NCBI GenBank assembly: GCA_001603005.1
Contig: LVAJ01000016.1
Span: 1-64,000, forward strand
Length of the DNA: 64,000 bases
DNA from: Clostridiales bacterium Firm_04
GTDB taxonomy: Bacteria > Bacillota > Clostridia > Oscillospirales > Ruminococcaceae
Reading direction: 5' to 3'
Shown piece by piece: positions 42,228 to 50,725 of this stretch (position 1 is its first letter; every line of letters begins with the position of its first letter). Under the pieces are notes generated by a model. That model had not been told where the DNA came from. It did no database searches and was given only the letters and a program-made list of their open reading frames with translations. Position numbers and translations under genes: made by a program.

Positions 42228-42647
42228 TCAGCGCTCAATTTTTTCGAGAATCGTTTTGCCGGCTGCCCGATACTGCCGCTCAACATCGAGCAGCGCATTT
42301 TCAAGCAGTTCATTGACAACGTCCTTGATCTCGCGGCGCTCAGTATAGGCGTAATCTTTGAGCTTTTTCAGCAGATCCTTTCTCATAATGAAAGTCGCGC
42401 GAATGAAAGCATCCGGATCCGCTTTGACGGGTTCCGGCTGCACCGTCTGCACCGGTTTTGCAGGCGCAGGTTTCGCGGATTCCTGCTTTCCGGCACGCTT
42501 TTTCTGCGCCGGTGCAGGCTTATCCGCCGATTTCTTCGTCTGTTTTTTTGCAGATTCGTTTTTCGGTACAGGCGATTTTTCGTCCTGCTCCGGCTGCCGG
42601 AACAGCGGATTTGCGTCCAGCGGATTCGATTCCAATTTGAAAGCCAT
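42228..42647 (-). CDS. Ribbon-helix-helix centromere-binding protein (ParB/omega-like), inferred
   Basis: 139 aa, ATG at 42647 with AAAAGGAG 7 bases upstream. The first ~80 residues are a disordered Lys/Ala/Pro arm (AKKQTKKSADKPAPAQKKRA). Residues ~85-130 have the strand-helix-helix pattern of an RHH DNA-binding domain: IRATFIMRKDLLKKLKDYA, then RREIKDVVNELLENAL. Small RHH proteins with a flexible N-terminal arm (ParG, omega) partner type Ib ParA proteins; the arm stimulates the ParA ATPase and the RHH binds short tandem repeats. The 9-bp repeat field begins about 90 bases upstream of this gene and reaches to parA. The family is inferred from pattern and context. Confidence 0.72.
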   Translation of the reverse strand: MAFKLESNPLDANPLFRQPEQDEKSPVPKNESAKKQTKKSADKPAPAQKKRAGKQESAKPAPAKPVQTVQPEPVKADPDAFIRATFIMRKDLLKKLKDYAYTERREIKDVVNELLENALLDVERQYRAAGKTILEKIER

Positions 42648-42781
42648 ATTTTTTCTCCTTTTCTGAATTGTGCATTCGGGAAAATTTACAAGTCCCCTGC
42701 CCTGCTGATTTCGTGCAGCGGACTGCTGTTTTCGTTGATTATCCGGATTTCCGCACTGTAAAATCAGCGTATTAGCACGGC

Positions 42782-43150
42782 TTATCCGGTTTACTCAAAT
42801 TACCCGATTGATTCGGTACATCCTGTTTATTCGGTTTATTCTAATTTTCCAAATTATCCGGATGATTTAGAATATTCAGATTATCCGGATTCCTAAAATT
42901 ATCCGCATTGCTCGGATTACTCAGTTTATTAAGATTTCTCAGATTATTATGTTTATCAGATTTATCTGATAACATCTAGTTATTTAGCTTATCCGGATTT
43001 TCGGGTAAACTTGTATTATCTGGATTATTCAGTTATTTTGGTTTCTTTGGATTCTCCGGATTACTCGGTAATCTTATATTATCTAAATTATAATAGATAT
43101 CCGAATTATTAGACTTATCCAGTTTACTGAAATTATTCATATTGCGCATT
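42782..43150 (+). repeat. Array of 41 contiguous degenerate 9-bp repeats (consensus TTATCCGGW)
   Basis: Dividing this stretch into nonamers from 42782 gives 41 units in one register with no slip: TTATCCGGT, TTACTCAAA, TTACCCGAT ... TTATCCGGA (units 1, 9, 12, 24 near or exact) ... TTACTGAAA, TTATTCATA, TTGCGCATT. Position 1-2 is TT in most units and position 5-8 favours C-C-G-G. An isolated exact unit lies at 42739-42747. The field separates the RHH gene from parA. By analogy with the tandem heptads bound by omega of pSM19035 it should be the partition centromere. Confidence 0.85.
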
Positions 43151-43185
43151 ATAAACGCATACAATGCATTATAAACGCATACAAT
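43146..43185. repeat. 20-bp direct repeat at the centre of the nonamer field
   Basis: GCATTATAAACGCATACAAT is repeated back to back, marking the end of the plus-oriented array. Confidence 0.75.
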
Positions 43186-43396
43186 ATAGAATAAGAAATA
43201 CAGCAACCGAGGAACGGTCTGAATCACATCGCTGACAGTACAAAGAATACAAATCACAGGCTGCATACCAGCGGCATGGCAGCGGTTATACCAGCAAGCC
43301 GAATACACCAGATCATTCAATATTACGAAACATCACAGATAACCTGAAATTCACACTGTCACAGAAAAGAACATGAGCGGACACGCAGATGCGACG

Positions 43397-43853
43397 GTAA
43401 ACGGTGTATACTTGGTTTACTGGATAATGCAAGATTATCAAGTAAACCAAACATCCCGCATCTTACGCAGTGGTGCGGAAATACCCATGTTCCACAACAG
43501 AGAACGGCAAAGAATCCCAATCATAACCGGAATAATCTCAATAAGCTCGGTTTTCTTAATATACTGGAATTTCTCGATAATCTTAGTAATCTGCCTATCA
43601 TGCATACGAGCGGTAAACGTATTTAAGGAACGATAAACCCACAGTAACCGCGGTAAACAGAGTTTACTGAATAATCTGTACAGAAAGCAGCATCGAGAGA
43701 ATCCACGTAAATTCGCATTTTTGCTACTATACACGATGATAGGGCAGGGGAGTATAAACGAAAAGCACAAACAAATGATAATCTGAATAAATCCGATAAT
43801 TCGGAGAAGCCGGATAATCAAAAATTATCAGGTAAACCGAATAATCTAATGCT
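43397..43853 (-). repeat. Nonamer field in the opposite orientation
   Basis: From 43397 the sequence again divides into 9-bp units, now of the complementary type (consensus xCCGGATAA, read here as GTAAACGGT, GTATACTTG, GTTTACTGG, ATAATGCAA ... ATAATCTCA, ATAAGCTCG ... GTAATCTGC ... GTAAACGTA). It is weaker in the middle and clear again near the parA end (ATCCGATAA, TTCGGAGAA, GCCGGATAA, about 43785-43850). The whole field is thus two arms facing each other around ~250 bp. Confidence 0.7.
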
Positions 43854-44617
43854 CATGCACCCTCACGTCGGATGATTTCCGCAGCAATATTGGTATAAGC
43901 CTCGGCGCCGGGGGAGTGCGGAGCATAGGCGATCACGTCCTTGCCGAAGGTCGGCGCCTCGGCGATCTTGGAATTATAGCGCACAACGTCCGGGAACAGC
44001 TCGTCCGCAAATTTCTCGCGGATCGCGTCGTAAATCGACTTATCAAGGCTGCGCCGCGAGTCGTAGAGCGTCACGATGACACCGGTGATTTTAAGCGCGG
44101 GATTCATGCGCCGGCGGACGATATCGACCGTCTGCATGAGCTGCATGATGCCGTCGAGCGGCATGTACTGCGCCGCGACCGGGATCACGATGCCGTCGGA
44201 CGCGGTCAGCGCCATGAGCGTGAGGATCGAGAGGCTGGGGGAGCAGTCGATCAGCGCGTAGTCGTAGGCGTCCTGCAGCGGTTCGAGCGCCTCACGGAGA
44301 ATGAAGTCTCTGCCGGCAGCACCGATCAGCTCGATCTCTGCGCCGGAAAGCCGGATATCGCCGGGCAGCAGATCCGGAACGTTTTCACGCCGGATCAGGG
44401 CTTCCTCAGCAGTCGCTTTTCCGGAAAGAACCTCGCTGACAGTCGGCGCGGTCTGCGGCAGCTGCGTGACGCCCGCGCTCTTGGTCAGGCTGCCCTGCGC
44501 GTCCATATCAACGAAAAGCACGCGTTTGCCTGCATTTTGCAGCGCTGCGCCGATGTTCAGGCAGGAAGTCGTCTTGCCGACGCCGCCTTTCTGATTGACA
44601 AAACAAAGCGTTTTCAT
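43853..44617 (-). CDS. parA: ParA partition ATPase (type Ib-like)
   Basis: 254 aa from the ATG at 44617 (AAAGGAG 11 bases upstream); 27 bases of upstream in-frame sequence are not used. Deviant Walker A KGGVGKTT (residues ~11-18), Walker A' FVDMDAQGSL and Walker B YALIDCSPSL are present. There is no N-terminal helix-turn-helix, so it is the short ParA type that works with a small RHH partner, here the 42228-42647 product. It forms gradients on the nucleoid and moves the centromere complex. The gene end meets the inverted nonamer field, and its promoter is next to another nonamer cluster. Confidence 0.93.
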   Translation of the reverse strand: MKTLCFVNQKGGVGKTTSCLNIGAALQNAGKRVLFVDMDAQGSLTKSAGVTQLPQTAPTVSEVLSGKATAEEALIRRENVPDLLPGDIRLSGAEIELIGAAGRDFILREALEPLQDAYDYALIDCSPSLSILTLMALTASDGIVIPVAAQYMPLDGIMQLMQTVDIVRRRMNPALKITGVIVTLYDSRRSLDKSIYDAIREKFADELFPDVVRYNSKIAEAPTFGKDVIAYAPHSPGAEAYTNIAAEIIRREGA

Positions 44618-44652
44618 GGTCAGGATTTCTCCTTTATAGGTCATTTTCCTTT

Positions 44653-44682
44653 ATTTTACCACACTTCCGGTGCGTTTGTCAA
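44653..44682 (-). promoter_or_regulatory. parA promoter
   Basis: TTGACA (44677-44682), 18-bp spacer, TAAAAT (44653-44658) on the minus strand. The nonamer cluster 44699-44779 lies directly upstream. Confidence 0.75.
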
Positions 44683-44698
44683 TATGAGTAAACCAAAT

Positions 44699-44779
44699 TT
44701 ATCCGGTCATTCTTGTTTATTCCGGTTACCGGTGCTGTCCGGTTTACCCGATAATCCTGATATATCCGGTAAATCGGCG
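44699..44779 (+). repeat. Nine in-phase nonamers upstream of the parA promoter
   Basis: TTATCCGGT, CATTCTTGT, TTATTCCGG, TTACCGGTG, CTGTCCGGT, TTACCCGAT, AATCCTGAT, ATATCCGGT, AAATCGGCG, each exactly 9 bp apart. It ends 17 bp from the -35, the position of an autoregulatory operator. Confidence 0.75.
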
Positions 44780-44994
44780 GGCATTTCTCGTTTCTGCGGG
44801 ATCACGCCCAGACTATACATACAGTACACTAGCATGAACATGCACAGCAGTCTGTTCTTTCTTTTTCGGATCACTGCCGACATTTGCATCGGGCAAATGC
44901 CGTGCATGACTTACTATAATACTAAAGTATTAAAGTATTAGGAAAAATTTTCATATTGAAAATTCCGCAAATACGCTGTTTCAAAAAACGGCAA

Positions 44995-45108
44995 TTAGCA
45001 GCAAAACGCATTTTTTTAGCATCTAAACGCAAAATCTTAGCGGCTAAACGCAATTTTTTAGCGGCTAAACGCATTTTGACCATTTGCGAAATTGCGTTTT
45101 GCTGCTAA
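44995..45108 (+). repeat. Four 21-bp iterons and one inverted copy (candidate origin)
   Basis: TTAGCRNCWAAACGCA units start at 44995, 45016, 45037 and 45058, exactly 21 bp apart, and an inverted copy (TGCGTTTTGCTGCTAA) at 45093-45108. Two-helical-turn spacing is typical of replication iterons bound by Rep. The flanks are very AT-rich. The same 16-mer flanks the origin-like region at 25391-25507. Confidence 0.78.
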
Positions 45109-45206
45109 TTTTGGATCTGACCGACAGAATGATAAAGGTATCTTTTAAGTTGTATTTTATGCGAAAAATGAACTATTCGTTTTTTCTTAAATTTCAGGTG
45201 AGCCGA

Positions 45207-45236
45207 TTGACTTCCGGTATATCTGTATGGTATAAT
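45207..45236 (+). promoter_or_regulatory. Promoter of the lipoprotein-RTX operon
   Basis: TTGACT (45207-45212), 18-bp spacer, TATAAT (45231-45236), 65 bases before the ATG at 45301. Confidence 0.75.
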
Positions 45237-45300
45237 ATACCGGCTGTATCCTTTTATGCGGCGCAGCTGTATAACTCTGTAAAACGGAAGGAGTATTTCA

Positions 45301-45987
45301 ATGAAGCGCAATCTTCTGACCTGCGTTTTATGCATGCTGCTCGCGGTTCCGGTTCTGACCGGCTGCGGACAGCAGGACAGTGACAGCACGAATCCGTCTG
45401 TATCCTCTGCTTCGGAGCAGTCTGCGGAGCCCGCGGCGTCCGGCGATTCATCCGGCGCCGATGCATCCGATGCGGAGTCATGGACTGAAAACGACAAATT
45501 CAATGCAGCAGTTTTTGAGCAGATCTGCGGGGACATTCACATTGCTGACGTCGTGGTTTCCATTCCGGGGACATTGAGGGACTGGGGAGACCATTTTTCT
45601 GCTGCGTTCTCGCTTGCGGACACTGAGAACAGTTTGCTCACCTACAAGCTTTTCTATGACGGGACGGAAGTTGGTTATGTGACCTATGACGGCGATGCGG
45701 AACTGGATGAGAAAACGCTTGAAATTGCGACCTTTTACAATATTTTTATCTACAACAAGCCGGATTGGATACAGGACATCACGGTCGGCGGGATCTCGAT
45801 CAGTGATCCGCCGGACAAGGTTCCGGAAGTGTACGGGGATCCGACAGAGTACATGCTTGACGAAGACGGTTTCGGATACTGGCTGTATCAGCTGAGCGAC
45901 CGGCAGTATCTGAAATATACGCAGGCAGGCGGAGAAATGTACAAAATCGGGCTATCCGCACATCCGGAGAACAATGATCCTAATTAA
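45301..45987 (+). CDS. Lipoprotein upstream of RTX protein 1
   Basis: 228 aa. The lipobox is LLAVPVLTGC with Cys at residue 21. A Ser/Ala/Glu-rich spacer (residues ~22-62) leads to a folded domain of about 165 residues (ICGDIHIADVVVSIPGTLRD, YGDPTEYMLDEDGFGYWLYQ). I do not recognise the domain. A ribosome site (GGAAGGAG) precedes the ATG. RTX protein 1 starts 18 bases after the stop, so the two are one operon. A similar small lipoprotein precedes RTX protein 2. A role in holding or folding the exported RTX protein outside the membrane is an inference. Confidence 0.78.
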   Translation: MKRNLLTCVLCMLLAVPVLTGCGQQDSDSTNPSVSSASEQSAEPAASGDSSGADASDAESWTENDKFNAAVFEQICGDIHIADVVVSIPGTLRDWGDHFSAAFSLADTENSLLTYKLFYDGTEVGYVTYDGDAELDEKTLEIATFYNIFIYNKPDWIQDITVGGISISDPPDKVPEVYGDPTEYMLDEDGFGYWLYQLSDRQYLKYTQAGGEMYKIGLSAHPENNDPN

Positions 45988-46005
45988 AATCAGGAGGAAC
46001 ATGAA

Positions 46006-49000
46006 ATGAGTCAAGTATTAGAAGAATATTTGGAAGTCGTATTGAAAATCAATGAGACCACCGGAAAGGTAACGGATCTGAGCGGAAGAATCGGAAGCGG
46101 CGAATGGTTTGATGTGACAAGCCCCGGCGACTGGGCGAATGTTGTGGGCGACAGCCGCAATGTTGCAAAGATGATCCTGCGTGTGCAGAGCACCAACGGC
46201 GTCAACTGTGACAATCTGCAGCGATTCCTGACAGACGGTTTGACGAACCGGCAGAAAAATGCCAATTATTTGCTGACGGAGCTTGCTGATAAAAACAGTG
46301 CGAAGTATCTCAAGTACAAGAAATATATCGGAGACTTTGATAAGATTGCAAAAGGCGTTGAAGTCGGACTCAATGTTTCAGACGGATTATTTGATATCGC
46401 GAATGCACTGAGAGACGGCAAAAATGCGACAGACCTTTCAGAAAGAAATACAGCTGTTGCGGAAGGATTTGAAGGCGTTCTGAAAATAGCTGCAGGCGGA
46501 ACCAAGTATCTCCCCGGTCTGCTTGGAGATGTGATCTCGTCTACGCTCGATACAGCGGCAGCCGTTCTGGATGAAGGTATTAAACTGTTCTCCAATTATG
46601 TAAAGCTGCTCAAGGAAGTTGACAGAGCTTGCGATGAGCTTGTCTATGACGAGCCGACACAGGAACAGATCGAGGGCAGAGAAGTGCTTTGCGATGCAGG
46701 TGAGGCACTTGCACCCTTCCTTGATCAGGAGACTAAAAATAAGCTGCAGCAGTATCAGAAAGAAGCAGCCGAGGCGCGGAGTGCCTTCCAGAACTATGAG
46801 GAAAAGACCAATCAGGATCTCGATGGCGACGGCAATTCCGGCGGCAAGCCCTATGAGCCGGGCAAGAAGGACGAAGGAAACGGCAATTCGTCCGGCGGCG
46901 GCAGCTCCTCAAACGATCAGTTCAACAACGGCAAGACCAGCCGCGTCGATCCGATCGTGCTGGACCTTGAAAACAACGGCTTCAATCCGACCACGCTTGC
47001 GGACGGCGTCAACTTCGATCTGGACGGCAACGGCATGGCGGAACGCATCAACTGGGTGCAGGGCGATGATGCGATCCTTGCCTATGACCGCAACGGCGAC
47101 GGCGCGATCAATGACGGCACCGAGGTATTCGGCGACAACACGCTGCTTGCATCCGGTGAGCCGGCGGAAAACGGCTTTGCTGCGCTCGCAGAGCTTGATT
47201 CCAATGCGGACGGCATTCTCGATGCAGAGGACGAGCATTTCGGCGATCTGGTCGTCTGGAAGGATGCGAACGGCGATGCGGGCACGGATGCCGGCGAGCT
47301 GATCTCGCTGGAAGATGCCGGCATTGTTTCGATCTCGCTTGACCATGAAAAGATCAACTCCGGCACAAAGTCCGGCACGGTGCTCGGCAATGTCGGCTCG
47401 TTCCGGTTTGCGGACGGCTCGGAATCGCGCATGGCGGAATACTGGGTGCTCTCGCAGAAGTTCAATACCGTGGACACCAATCCGGTCGAGATCCCCGAGG
47501 AGATCGCAGCGCTCCCGAATGTCAGCGGCATGGGCAATGTCTATTCGCTGCACAAGGCAATGGCGCTCGATGAGACCGGCGAACTCGTAGCCCTCGTGCA
47601 GCGCTATACGGAGACTTCCAGCGAGACCGCGCGCAAGGATCTGATCGTGCAGATGCTCATGCTGATGACCGGCGCCGCAGAGATCGAAGACGGCAGCCGC
47701 GGTCCGTACATGGACGCAAAGAAGCTGCATGCGCTGGAATGCCTGCTCGGTCAGGAGTTTGAGGGCGTGAACGGCGAGAACCCCAATTCCGCCGCGGGCC
47801 CTGTCCTGAATGCTGCATTTGATACGATCGTGGATATGTATTACTGCGAGCTGATCGAAAAGACGACGCTTGCGGATGTTCTGCCGTATATTCTCGTGAA
47901 TGATTCCGGCAGCAAGCCGAAGCTGGATCTTTCCGTGTTCAGCACATATCTGCGCCGCACGAACGCATTCACCGATGACGGCGCGGTGCTGATCGCGGAT
48001 GCTGCATCCTATCTGCGGTATCTCGATACCTATTATTATCCGGGCTGCTTTGCGGATTACCGTGCATATTTCGAGGAATACGGCGATTTCGAGCTGCTCA
48101 AGGCGATTGACAGAGCCGGAAAGAATGCGTATTTCGGCGATGAACAGGGCAATGTGCTGCGCGGCAACGGCGAGCTTTCCATTTACTATGCGGATGCCGG
48201 TAATGATACGATCAGCGGCACTGCGCTGAACGAGACCATGTACGGCGAGGACGGCGACGATACCGCGAACGGCGGGGCAGGCGATGACCGCATTTTCGGC
48301 GGCGCAGGCAATGACACGCTGAACGGCGGCGCCGGAAACGACTTCCTTTCCGGCGATGATGACGATGATATCCTGCACGGGAATGACGGCGATGATATCC
48401 TCGAAGGCGGCTACGGGAACGATGCGCTTTACGGCGAGGCAGGGGACGATACCCTGATCGGCGGCAGCGGCAATGATACCTATTATTTCGGTGCGGAGCA
48501 CGGCAATGATACGGTGCGCGATACGTCCGGCACGACAACTCTTGTGTTCGGGGACGAGCTCAGCGCGGATGATTACAAGCTGCAAATTGACCGCAGCGGC
48601 ATTTCGCTGGTCAGCAAGGAAACCGGCGAATCCGTCGCGATCCCGGACTTCATGGATCAGCCGGAGAACTACGAATTTTCGTTTGCAGGCGAAGCGCAGA
48701 TCCCGGGCGGCGGCTCCGGCAGACAGGTGCTCACCGGCACGGATGACGACGATGTGATCACCGCAGGCAGCGGCTTCAATATCATCCGCGGCGGTGCGGG
48801 CAATGACACGCTGACCGGCGGCGAACATCTCGATTTCATCTACGGCGGCGACGGCGATGATATCCTGAACGGCGGCGAGGGACCGAATGTCCTGCGCGGC
48901 GAGGACGGCGACGATCAGATCACCGACGGTTCCGGCGACAGCCACCTCGACGGCGGCGCAGGCAATGACATTCTGCACGGCGGTGCGGGCAATGACGTCA

Positions 49001-50658
49001 TTGACGGCGGCATCGGCGATGATACGCTCTACGGCGAGGCAGGGGACGACACCCTGATCGGCTGGGACGGCGATGACACGCTGCTCGGCGGGGACGGCGA
49101 CGATGTTCTCGAAGCAGGCAGCGGAAACGATACGCTCCGCGGCGGTGCCGGCAACGATACGCTGTTCGGCGGCGATGACCTGAACTATCTGTTCGGTGAC
49201 GAGGGCGATGACGTACTCTACGGCGGAAACGGTCTGAATGATCTCTACGGCGGCGACGGCGACGATCAGATCACCGGCGGCGAGCTCGGCGATTACATCG
49301 AGGGCGGCAGCGGCAATGATACGGTCAACGGCGGCAACGGTCAGAATCTGATCTACGGCGGCGACGGTGACGATCACCTCTACGGCGGCAACGACGGCGA
49401 CTACCTCGACGGCGGCGACGGTGACGATCATCTCTACGGCGGCAACGGCGAGAATCATCTGGTCGGCGGCGCGGGCAATGATGTGCTGTATAACGGCGAC
49501 GATGCCGGTCATCTTGAGGGCGGCGACGGAAACGACCGTCTCTACGGCGGCGGCAGCGCGGATATTCTGGACGGCGGCGCCGGCGATGACTATTTGCAGG
49601 GCGATCACGGCGATGATACCTATGTTTACGGCGTCGGCTATGACACCGACACGATCAATGCGTCCGCGGACAACAACACCGTTCTGATCCACGGCTATAC
49701 CGCGGCGGACATGGTGAATACGCGCGATCTGCACAATAATCTCATCATTCATTTCGGCAGCGCGGATGCGTCTGACTGCCTGATCGTCGATCATTTCTTC
49801 GATTTCAATGCAAACAGAAGCATGCAGTTCGTGTTCGATGACGGCACGGTGCTTGCGCAGGATCAGATCACGGCAAAGTATGAGCCGGTCTACGGTACGG
49901 AAGCGGGCGAGTGGCTCGGCATTTACACGGCGGACGATGCAGAGATCCACGGTCTCGGCGGCGACGACGGCATCAGCGGCGGCAGCGGCAATGATACGCT
50001 GTACGGCGATGCGGGCAATGATTCGCTGAACGGCAATGACGGCAATGACCTGCTGGACGGCGGCGCAGGCGATGATTCGCTCAGCGGCGGAAACGGCACG
50101 GATACCTATGTTTTTGCAAAGGGCTATGCGCACGACACGATCAACGAATGGGGCAGCGATCAGAGCATTGTCGAGCTGACCGACATCAATTCGGACGAGG
50201 TCACGGTTTCCGACCAGTGGGGCTCCAATCTGCTGCTTTCCGTGAACGGCACGGATGATGTCCTGACAATCAGCAATTTCAAGTGGGGACAGGCATCGTT
50301 CACATTCCGCTTCGCAGACGGCGCAGAGGGCTATGTCGATAAAAACACATGGGAGCTCGTGCTGACAAAGGAACCGGATGCGGAACAGGCAGGCGCAGAT
50401 GCACTCGAGTCGATCTACGGCTTTGCGGTACCGATGACAGAACTTGCTGCAAATGCATCTGTTCTGCCGGAGCTGCACGCAGCAGCAGAACTCGGCGGCA
50501 ATGACGCTGCGGATCTGACCGATCTGCAAACGATGCTGCTTGCAGAGAACATGTCTGCATTCGGCAGCAGCAGCGCGGTTTCCGAGAGCATGCAGATCGC
50601 AGATCTCACCGCGGATGCTTCCGCAATGGATCTGCTGCTTGCAAATTCTGCACAGTAA
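46006..50658 (+). CDS. Giant RTX protein 1 (calcium-binding nonapeptide repeats)
   Basis: 1550 aa, no Sec signal peptide. AGGAGG is 8 bases before the ATG. Residues 1-270 are helical; 270-310 a Gly/Ser/Lys linker; 310-440 a calcium-loop region common in RTX proteins (DPIVLDLENNGF, FDLDGNGMAERINW, DRNGDGAINDGTEVF, LDSNADGILDAED, WKDANGD). RTX repeats of the GGxGxDxLx type lie at about 730-815, 905-1195 and 1325-1365 (GGAGNDTLNGGAGNDFLSG). The last ~110 residues are nearly identical to those of RTX protein 2 and lack repeats, fitting the uncleaved C-terminal signal of type I secretion. The ABC/HlyD transporter genes follow. Function (adhesin or toxin-like) is not readable; no catalytic domain is seen. 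Confidence 0.9.
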   Translation: MSQVLEEYLEVVLKINETTGKVTDLSGRIGSGEWFDVTSPGDWANVVGDSRNVAKMILRVQSTNGVNCDNLQRFLTDGLTNRQKNANYLLTELADKNSAKYLKYKKYIGDFDKIAKGVEVGLNVSDGLFDIANALRDGKNATDLSERNTAVAEGFEGVLKIAAGGTKYLPGLLGDVISSTLDTAAAVLDEGIKLFSNYVKLLKEVDRACDELVYDEPTQEQIEGREVLCDAGEALAPFLDQETKNKLQQYQKEAAEARSAFQNYEEKTNQDLDGDGNSGGKPYEPGKKDEGNGNSSGGGSSSNDQFNNGKTSRVDPIVLDLENNGFNPTTLADGVNFDLDGNGMAERINWVQGDDAILAYDRNGDGAINDGTEVFGDNTLLASGEPAENGFAALAELDSNADGILDAEDEHFGDLVVWKDANGDAGTDAGELISLEDAGIVSISLDHEKINSGTKSGTVLGNVGSFRFADGSESRMAEYWVLSQKFNTVDTNPVEIPEEIAALPNVSGMGNVYSLHKAMALDETGELVALVQRYTETSSETARKDLIVQMLMLMTGAAEIEDGSRGPYMDAKKLHALECLLGQEFEGVNGENPNSAAGPVLNAAFDTIVDMYYCELIEKTTLADVLPYILVNDSGSKPKLDLSVFSTYLRRTNAFTDDGAVLIADAASYLRYLDTYYYPGCFADYRAYFEEYGDFELLKAIDRAGKNAYFGDEQGNVLRGNGELSIYYADAGNDTISGTALNETMYGEDGDDTANGGAGDDRIFGGAGNDTLNGGAGNDFLSGDDDDDILHGNDGDDILEGGYGNDALYGEAGDDTLIGGSGNDTYYFGAEHGNDTVRDTSGTTTLVFGDELSADDYKLQIDRSGISLVSKETGESVAIPDFMDQPENYEFSFAGEAQIPGGGSGRQVLTGTDDDDVITAGSGFNIIRGGAGNDTLTGGEHLDFIYGGDGDDILNGGEGPNVLRGEDGDDQITDGSGDSHLDGGAGNDILHGGAGNDVIDGGIGDDTLYGEAGDDTLIGWDGDDTLLGGDGDDVLEAGSGNDTLRGGAGNDTLFGGDDLNYLFGDEGDDVLYGGNGLNDLYGGDGDDQITGGELGDYIEGGSGNDTVNGGNGQNLIYGGDGDDHLYGGNDGDYLDGGDGDDHLYGGNGENHLVGGAGNDVLYNGDDAGHLEGGDGNDRLYGGGSADILDGGAGDDYLQGDHGDDTYVYGVGYDTDTINASADNNTVLIHGYTAADMVNTRDLHNNLIIHFGSADASDCLIVDHFFDFNANRSMQFVFDDGTVLAQDQITAKYEPVYGTEAGEWLGIYTADDAEIHGLGGDDGISGGSGNDTLYGDAGNDSLNGNDGNDLLDGGAGDDSLSGGNGTDTYVFAKGYAHDTINEWGSDQSIVELTDINSDEVTVSDQWGSNLLLSVNGTDDVLTISNFKWGQASFTFRFADGAEGYVDKNTWELVLTKEPDAEQAGADALESIYGFAVPMTELAANASVLPELHAAAELGGNDAADLTDLQTMLLAENMSAFGSSSAVSESMQIADLTADASAMDLLLANSAQ

Positions 50659-50670
50659 AATTGTATCGCA

Positions 50671-50706
50671 AAAGCGCAGCAGTCACGGCACTGCTGTGCT
50701 TTTTGC
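50671..50706 (+). terminator. Terminator after RTX protein 1
   Basis: AAAGCGCAGCAGT (50671-50683) pairs with ACTGCTGTGCTTT (50690-50702), followed by TTGCG. A closely similar hairpin follows RTX protein 2. Confidence 0.75.
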
Positions 50707-50725
50707 GTAAACCGGAGGATAAAAT

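Noticed and set aside
42782..43853. CRISPR array
   Set aside because: The 9-bp units are contiguous and degenerate with no spacers, and no cas genes are near.
46909..50529. 1206-codon open frame on the minus strand
   Set aside because: Antisense shadow of RTX protein 1, with low-complexity Ile/Val/Ala composition.
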